A stretch of 14,678 nt of DNA, taken from assembly GCA_937916405.1 (NCBI GenBank), contig CALFUF010000107.1, positions 1 through 14,678 on the forward strand, given 5' to 3'. The DNA is from an uncultured Prevotella sp. GTDB lineage: Bacteria > Bacteroidota > Bacteroidia > Bacteroidales > Bacteroidaceae. Positions 6,319-11,728 of the stretch are shown piece by piece (position 1 is the stretch's first letter; each line of letters starts with the position of its first letter). Made by a program: the position numbers and the translations under genes. The notes under the pieces are model-generated. The model worked only from the letters and a program-made list of their open reading frames with translations, was not told the DNA's origin and searched no databases.

Positions 6319-8263
6319 AGCGGTAAGCGTTTTTGTTTTCTATTACATTCGTGAAGTCATAGTCGATGGGGGCTCCTAACAGGTTAGCGTCCTGCATCAC
6401 CTCCGTGGGAGGATAAATCATCGACCAGAGGTTATCGTTAGTCGTCATGTCCTGGGAGTGGCACCAGCTGCCTGAAGGGATGTTGTGGACGCACTCTCTG
6501 CTGGGTTGGATAATCTGATAGCTACCGTCAGCGTCATTGACTTTCAGATAAGGCTCGCCAATCTTCGTCAGGTCGGCATTCTTTCGGTAACCGTAGTTAT
6601 ACAGGCGGTAGCAACCCATCAGCGGCTCGTCCTCCTGTTCGGCAATCTGGTTGTTCATATAGTTGACCATTCTCTTCAGATGGCTCTCCCCCATGAACGA
6701 GCGGCGTACGATATCCGTCCAGAAGAGTCCCTCGACGAAGAACTCCATACGGCGTTCTATCAACAGGGAGTCAAGGTTCAGAGTGGTATAGTCACCTGTA
6801 TTGCCGTCGACACCGTAGGTGCCGTTCTCAATCTCAAATTTGTAGGCACGCTGGCGTACGATATTGACATTGTCAAGTACTCTTGCGCGGGTGGTTGTCT
6901 CCTCCCCGTTGAGTCCCATCAACGCCTCTGCGAGATTCAGGTATACCTCACTCATGCGCAGCATAGGGGTACAGAAACCAGAGTTACCCTGAATAGCGAT
7001 ATTATCGGTACCCATCGGACCGCCAACCACCTGTTTCTTGATGGCTACGGGGTTCCAGGAGTCACGTACCACTGTCCAAGTGTCACCTTGGTGTTTTCCA
7101 TAGTGTGTCTTACAAGTGTCCTGCTCGTGATAGAGGTAGTCGTAAGTCATACCGTGTGGCATGATGTTTCCACGAGTACGGATGAGTCCGCCACGCTGCT
7201 GGTAGGCGAGGATGGCATCGTAGCTTGCCCAGTTGGAGTAGGTCATACCATAGTTCTTATTCACGCAGCGGTCGTAGCAGAACATACCCTGCAACTCGTT
7301 ACCCAGTCCGTAGGAGGTACTTGATGCTACCGACTGGATGGCGAAGAGCACTTCCTTACAGTTGTTGTTCTGTACACGGAACATCTCCTCGTAGTTCTCC
7401 ATCAGTCCGTAGCCGCCATCCGGTGCCAGCTCGATACACTTACGCGCGGCGAAGGCTGCTTTGGCATAGTAGAACTCAGTGAGGTCAATCTTTGCCTCAT
7501 ACTCAATATCGCCCTCGTAGTAAGCATCCAGCACCTTTGTCTGGAAATCGTTGGTGAAATGGTTACCCTTTGCCCAGGCGGCTGCCGTCAGATAGAGACG
7601 GGAGAGCAGACCCCATGCGCTGACCTGTGAGACACGTCCTCTGGAGAGGGGTGATACTGGCAGCCACTTGGCGGCATACTCTGCCTGACAGACGGCATAC
7701 TGGATGACATTCTCGAAACTATTAGGATAAGTGGTAGGGCTCTGTTTGACAGGATCGTCAACAATGGGTACGTCGTGCCAATACATGGCGAGATACCAGT
7801 AGGCAAGAGCCTGCATGAAACGAGCCTCACCGATACAGGCGTTAGCCTCTTCCTCGGTGCAGATTTGATGCTCTATGCAATAAGGTGCATAGTCATTGAT
7901 GATATAGGCTGCCTGTGTGATGACATTATAAAGACTAGCCCAGGAGTACTGGATGGAAGCGTTCTGTTTCTCCTCATTGAGCGTCCCCTGTGCATTGACC
8001 TCCCCAAGTGTGGAGTTCGAGTTGTACAGGTTGTTGGCACGGGCATCCCCCAATGAGATGAAACGCTGCTTGTGGAAGTAATACCAGGGCTGTGCGTATA
8101 GGTTTGCTGTCGTGGCGCGCAACGCGTCGATATCCGCCAGCTCGTCATGAGCAGGTACGACACGCTCATTGTCAGTATCCAGGTATTTGTCGCAGGAAGT
8201 GAGACAAACTAACAAGCTGGAAAGACATAATAACAAAATAACATTTTTTATTTGGGTAATCAT
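6308..8263 (-). CDS. SusD/RagB-family nutrient-uptake lipoprotein
   Basis: This 651-residue protein is within the usual SusD range, at the long end. The SPII signal peptide ends CLTSC (Cys24) followed by DKYLDTD, the classic SusD opening. RFISLGDARANNLY (67-80) and the helical EARFMQALAYWYLAMYWHDVPIVDDP (146-171) match the N-terminal SusD-like domain with TPR helices. ERRMEFFVEGLFWTDIVRR (503-521) is the conserved C-terminal SusD signature. SusD proteins form a lid on the SusC barrel, bind the oligosaccharide outside the cell and deliver it to the channel. The gene begins 34 nt after the susC-like stop. The immediate downstream genes are surface lipoproteins, as in typical PULs. Specificity cannot be read from the sequence. 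Confidence 0.96.
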   Translation of the reverse strand: MITQIKNVILLLCLSSLLVCLTSCDKYLDTDNERVVPAHDELADIDALRATTANLYAQPWYYFHKQRFISLGDARANNLYNSNSTLGEVNAQGTLNEEKQNASIQYSWASLYNVITQAAYIINDYAPYCIEHQICTEEEANACIGEARFMQALAYWYLAMYWHDVPIVDDPVKQSPTTYPNSFENVIQYAVCQAEYAAKWLPVSPLSRGRVSQVSAWGLLSRLYLTAAAWAKGNHFTNDFQTKVLDAYYEGDIEYEAKIDLTEFYYAKAAFAARKCIELAPDGGYGLMENYEEMFRVQNNNCKEVLFAIQSVASSTSYGLGNELQGMFCYDRCVNKNYGMTYSNWASYDAILAYQQRGGLIRTRGNIMPHGMTYDYLYHEQDTCKTHYGKHQGDTWTVVRDSWNPVAIKKQVVGGPMGTDNIAIQGNSGFCTPMLRMSEVYLNLAEALMGLNGEETTTRARVLDNVNIVRQRAYKFEIENGTYGVDGNTGDYTTLNLDSLLIERRMEFFVEGLFWTDIVRRSFMGESHLKRMVNYMNNQIAEQEDEPLMGCYRLYNYGYRKNADLTKIGEPYLKVNDADGSYQIIQPSRECVHNIPSGSWCHSQDMTTNDNLWSMIYPPTEVMQDANLLGAPIDYDFTNVIENKNAYRYEE

Positions 8264-8294
8264 AATTACTAATCTCTAATTATTAATTACTAAT
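8263..8294. repeat. 11-bp direct repeat, 21 bp apart, in the susC-susD gap
   Basis: TAATTACTAAT (plus strand) occurs at 8263-8273 and 8284-8294. The first copy touches the A of the susD-like ATG. The gap is otherwise A/T only, so the repeat may be chance or slippage; no hairpin with a GC-rich stem is visible here. Confidence 0.5.
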
Positions 8295-8297
8295 TGA

Positions 8298-11200
8298 TTA
8301 AAACGTTGCTTCTACACCGAAGATGACTGAGCGGGGAGCAGGTACACGACCCGTGTCCACGCCATACATCAGCATACCTTGTCCCGACATGGAGTACTGT
8401 CCGTTCTGACTACCCACCTCCGGGTCATAGCCAGTATAGTTGGTCAGTGTCGCTACGTTCTGGATATTCACGGAGAAACGTAGGTCTGACAGGTAGTACT
8501 TCTTGATGAACTTCTTAGGTACGTTATAGGTCAGTGTGATGTTCTTGATACGCAGGTAGCTGGCATCCTCCACATAACGGTCGCTTACACGACTGTTATA
8601 GTTGTTATGCAGGTTGTCGATACGTGGGATGGAGCTTTCCGCACCGGGAGCCACATAGACATTCCATACATTCGTATTACCGCTGTTGCCGTCATAGTAA
8701 GCCCATTTCGCATAGTTTGCCGTACGGGTATATTTGTTCCAGGCGGCACCGCCAGGCGTCAATGAGGGATCGTCCATACGACGACGGGTCCAGTTGAACA
8801 CCTTATTACCCACACTGCCATACATAAAGATAGAGAGGGCGAACTGCTTCCATGTGAAGGTGTTGTTCCAACCGAAGGTGTATTTCGGCAGTCCGTTACC
8901 CAGATAGGTCTTATCACTATCGTCGATGATTCCGTCGCCATTGAGGTCTTTGAACAACAGGTCACCTACGGAGGTCAGCAAGTTCTTAGCGGAGGTATTG
9001 CTGACGACAGTTCCTACACGGTAGTTAGGAGTAGCCACCGTCACCGTACTGGTACCGTCACCATTGTCACGGAGGAAGTCGGCGGCACTGTTGATACGTC
9101 CTGCCACTTTGAATCCATAGAACTGGCTGATGCCATAGCCTACGGCTGTACGGGTGATGGTCTCTCCAGAGCCTTCATAGTCAAGGGTCTTGTCGATGAA
9201 GCCCGTCTCTGTGTTGAGTTTCGTCACCTCGTTCTTCACCAGCGAGTAGGTCAGAGAGGTCTTCCACTTGAAGTGTTTCTTATTAAACACATGAGCGTTC
9301 AAGGTCATTTCAATACCCTTGTTGCGCATGTTACCGATGTTTGCCCATTGTGGCTCTGCGCTACCTGTCACCTTGGTGGAGGTTCCTGAATACAAGGGTA
9401 GTGCCGTCTGCATGAGCAAGTCACGGGTGTTCTTTAAGAACATATCGAAGATAAACTCGATGCGGTTGTCAAACAGGCTCAAGTCGATACCGGCATTCCA
9501 TGAGTCGGTCTTCTCCCATGTCAGTTTGTCGTAGTTGGGCATGTTTGCCGTCTTGTAACTCGTTCCGAAGTTAGACTCCAGGTTGGCGAAGTTCGCCATG
9601 AAGGTGCTCTCCGTAAGATTGGCATTACCTACCAGACCGTAGCCCACACGCAGTTTCAGAGAACTGATAGCGGCAAAGATTGACGACTTCTCCTGAAGCA
9701 TCCCCCAGAAATCCTCCTCTGTCACACGCCATGCGAGGGCTGCTGACGGGAAGGTGCCCCAACGCTGTCCACGCTCGAAGAGTGACGAGCCGTCATGGCG
9801 CAGGGTTCCTGTGAACATATACCTTTCCTTATAATTATAGGTGACACGTCCGAAGAAACTGCTGAAACGCTTGGTGGTGGTGTAGCCCGCATTGTCGTCA
9901 CGGCTGGCATCACCGCCTGAGAGTGCCATGTTCGTATTACTACCGCCCAGGCGTTTGCCATAAAGGTAGTCGCGATAGCGGTTGTTCATCTCATAACCCA
10001 GCATCACGGAGAGGTTATGGTACTTCTTGATTTTCCATTTACCTGTTGCCACCGACTTCAGCGACCAGTACTGATTATAGGTCTTGGAGGTCTCATGCGT
10101 GGCATATTCCTTTGTCGCACCGTTCTCGCCCAACTGGTAGGCAGGTTGCATGTATCGGTAGTTGTCGGTATTCGTATCGTAGGTCGCCTCATTCTTCCAC
10201 GTGAGCCATTTCCAGGGCTTCAGGGTGAAATAAATGTTCACGCGTGTGCTCGTGATCTTGTTTTTACGAGTGGTGATCTCGGCAAGAGCCACAGGGTTCG
10301 GTTGCCAGGTGTCGGTGTCTCCGTTATATCCCGACTTTGCCCATGAGCCGTCAGGCAGGCGGACAGCGTTGTTGGGGGTGTCGCTCAAGGCGTTGGGCAC
10401 CACATCCCATGATGCCATACCCGTATTACGGTCTGACTGTCCGAGATTGAAGGTGGCACCGAGGTCCAGCCACTTGTACGCCTTCACGTCGATGCTTCCA
10501 CGGAGGGTCAGACGTTTGAAATCGTTGTTGATGGTGATACCCTCCTGTGAGAAGTATCCGCCGGAGAGACTGTAGTTGATACCTTTCGAGCCTCCTCGTA
10601 CCGAGAGGTTGTATTCCTGACGCAGACCCGTACGGAACAGGGCATCCTGCCAGTCGGCACCACTACCGAGGGTCGATGGATTGGCAAACATGTCGGACTC
10701 TTTGGCGGTGGTACGTTGTAAGTTAGCCTCACGAGCCCACTCTGCGAATTGCTGTAAGTCCATCACGTCGAGTTTCTTAGGTAGCATGTCGAAACCCACC
10801 TGTGCCTTGAAGTTGATTTTGGGAGCTGATCCCTCAAATCCCTTCTTCATGTTGACGATGATGACACCATTGGCAGCTTGTGCACCATAGATAGCGGTGG
10901 CAGAGGCATCCTTCAGGATCTCAATACTCTCCACATCGTTGGGGTTCAGGTCGGCAAGCGGGTTGGAGAACACGTCGGCGCCAGCTTCCGTTGTGATGAT
11001 GGCACCGTCGATGACATACACTGGCTCGTTAGAGGAGTTCAGGGAGTTGACACCACGAATCTGGATGCTCGTGCTACCGCCAGCGGCACCGTTGTTGGAT
11101 GTCAGCTGCATGCCGGCGGCACGTCCCTGAAGCATCTGGTCCATCGTCGATGAACTGGTCTGCTGCATGTCCTCAGCCTTCACGGAGACGACGGAACCTG

Positions 11201-11552
11201 TGATGTCGCTACGCTTCATGGTACCATAGCCTACCACTACCACCTCGTCCATCACGTGGGAGTCGTCTTTCATCACCACCTTCATCGTGGGCGCTGCTTT
11301 CAGCTCCTGCGTCTTGAAGCCGATGAAGGAGAAGATCAGGGTGGCATTCTTGGGTGCCTGTAACTTGAAGTTACCGTCCAAGTCAGCGACAGTACCTCCT
11401 GTGCCTCCCTTTACTTGTACGGTACAGCCAATCAGCGGTTCACCCGTGGCATCCGTGATGTGACCCGATACCGTTATGGCATCCTGTGCCGCCATGTTTA
11501 ATGGCAGGAGAGTCAAGAGGAGGAGCATTCTTCTAATGATTTTTTTTCTCAT
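8298..11552 (-). CDS. SusC/RagA-family TonB-dependent outer-membrane transporter
   Basis: The start is set at ATG 11552 (MRKKIIRRMLLLLTLL), giving 1084 residues. An upstream in-frame ATG at 11597 lies inside the leader hairpin and would put polar residues in front of the signal peptide, so I rejected it. Order: signal peptide 1-23 (cleavage near NMAAQ); carboxypeptidase-regulatory-like domain about 26-95 (VSGHITDATGEPLIGCTVQVKG, then LIFSFIGFKTQ); TonB-box region MDEVVVVGYGT (101-111); plug about 112-235 (LQGRAAGMQLTS, SIQIRGVNSLN, PVYVIDG, ESIEILKDASATAIYGAQAANGVI); then a large barrel ending in PRSVIFGVEATF with the C-terminal Phe used for barrel assembly. It imports oligosaccharides with its SusD partner, powered by TonB-ExbBD. 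It is the first gene of the operon, preceded by the candidate promoter and operator. An A8 run lies at codons 2-5. Confidence 0.97.
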   Translation of the reverse strand: MRKKIIRRMLLLLTLLPLNMAAQDAITVSGHITDATGEPLIGCTVQVKGGTGGTVADLDGNFKLQAPKNATLIFSFIGFKTQELKAAPTMKVVMKDDSHVMDEVVVVGYGTMKRSDITGSVVSVKAEDMQQTSSSTMDQMLQGRAAGMQLTSNNGAAGGSTSIQIRGVNSLNSSNEPVYVIDGAIITTEAGADVFSNPLADLNPNDVESIEILKDASATAIYGAQAANGVIIVNMKKGFEGSAPKINFKAQVGFDMLPKKLDVMDLQQFAEWAREANLQRTTAKESDMFANPSTLGSGADWQDALFRTGLRQEYNLSVRGGSKGINYSLSGGYFSQEGITINNDFKRLTLRGSIDVKAYKWLDLGATFNLGQSDRNTGMASWDVVPNALSDTPNNAVRLPDGSWAKSGYNGDTDTWQPNPVALAEITTRKNKITSTRVNIYFTLKPWKWLTWKNEATYDTNTDNYRYMQPAYQLGENGATKEYATHETSKTYNQYWSLKSVATGKWKIKKYHNLSVMLGYEMNNRYRDYLYGKRLGGSNTNMALSGGDASRDDNAGYTTTKRFSSFFGRVTYNYKERYMFTGTLRHDGSSLFERGQRWGTFPSAALAWRVTEEDFWGMLQEKSSIFAAISSLKLRVGYGLVGNANLTESTFMANFANLESNFGTSYKTANMPNYDKLTWEKTDSWNAGIDLSLFDNRIEFIFDMFLKNTRDLLMQTALPLYSGTSTKVTGSAEPQWANIGNMRNKGIEMTLNAHVFNKKHFKWKTSLTYSLVKNEVTKLNTETGFIDKTLDYEGSGETITRTAVGYGISQFYGFKVAGRINSAADFLRDNGDGTSTVTVATPNYRVGTVVSNTSAKNLLTSVGDLLFKDLNGDGIIDDSDKTYLGNGLPKYTFGWNNTFTWKQFALSIFMYGSVGNKVFNWTRRRMDDPSLTPGGAAWNKYTRTANYAKWAYYDGNSGNTNVWNVYVAPGAESSIPRIDNLHNNYNSRVSDRYVEDASYLRIKNITLTYNVPKKFIKKYYLSDLRFSVNIQNVATLTNYTGYDPEVGSQNGQYSMSGQGMLMYGVDTGRVPAPRSVIFGVEATF

Positions 11553-11583
11553 ACTTGAATTATTTATAGTTTTGTTTGAACGC

Positions 11584-11619
11584 AAAAAAACACTCATCGG
11601 AGTGATTGTCCGACGAGTG
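11584..11619 (-). terminator. Hairpin plus T7: intrinsic terminator or 5' stem-loop between HTCS and susC
   Basis: Read on the minus strand: CACTCGTCGGA, loop CAATCAC, TCCGATGAGTG, then TTTTTTT. The 11-pair stem has one G-U pair and no bulge. This has the form of a Rho-independent terminator and would end regulator transcription 92 nt after its stop codon. However, the candidate susC promoter lies immediately before the stem, so the same element would also form at the 5' end of the susC mRNA. Confidence 0.75.
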
Positions 11620-11627
11620 CAAAGGTA
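11620..11627 (-). promoter_or_regulatory. Candidate -7 element TACCTTTG of the susC-operon promoter
   Basis: TACCTTTG matches the Bacteroidota housekeeping -7 consensus TAnnTTTG. If the element spans about -10 to -3, transcription would start near 11613-11617, inside the 5' arm of the hairpin, leaving a leader of about 62-65 nt before ATG 11552. No convincing -33 TTTG is seen about 20 nt upstream, as expected for a promoter that depends on an activator. Confidence 0.5.
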
Positions 11628-11693
11628 GGGGATATAATTGAGTATCGCCTTTTAATAAGTTTTCTTTATCCCTTTATTTGTTAAGTGTGATGA

Positions 11694-11728
11694 TGATTTT
11701 GTTTCATGAACTATTGATTTTGTTTCGT
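11694..11728. promoter_or_regulatory. Candidate HTCS operator: two direct repeats spaced 21 bp
   Basis: TGATTTTGTTTCAT (11694-11707) and TGATTTTGTTTCGT (11715-11728) share 12 identical leading bases and 13 of 14 overall, 21 bp apart, which is two helical turns. AraC-type regulators commonly bind direct half-sites with this spacing. The second copy overlaps the last codons of the regulator gene (TKQNQ-stop). The pair lies about 70-110 bp upstream of the candidate -7 element of the susC operon. Confidence 0.45.

Noticed and set aside
6485..7324. Long plus-strand open frame (279 codons) opposite the SusD-like gene
   Set aside because: It lies wholly antisense to a clear SusD gene, shows no recognisable domain or signal, and has residue content typical of a reverse-strand shadow.
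11553..11597. Upstream ATG (11597) for the SusC-like gene
   Set aside because: The ATG sits in the 3' arm of the leader hairpin and adds 15 polar residues before a standard signal peptide. ATG 11552 fits better.
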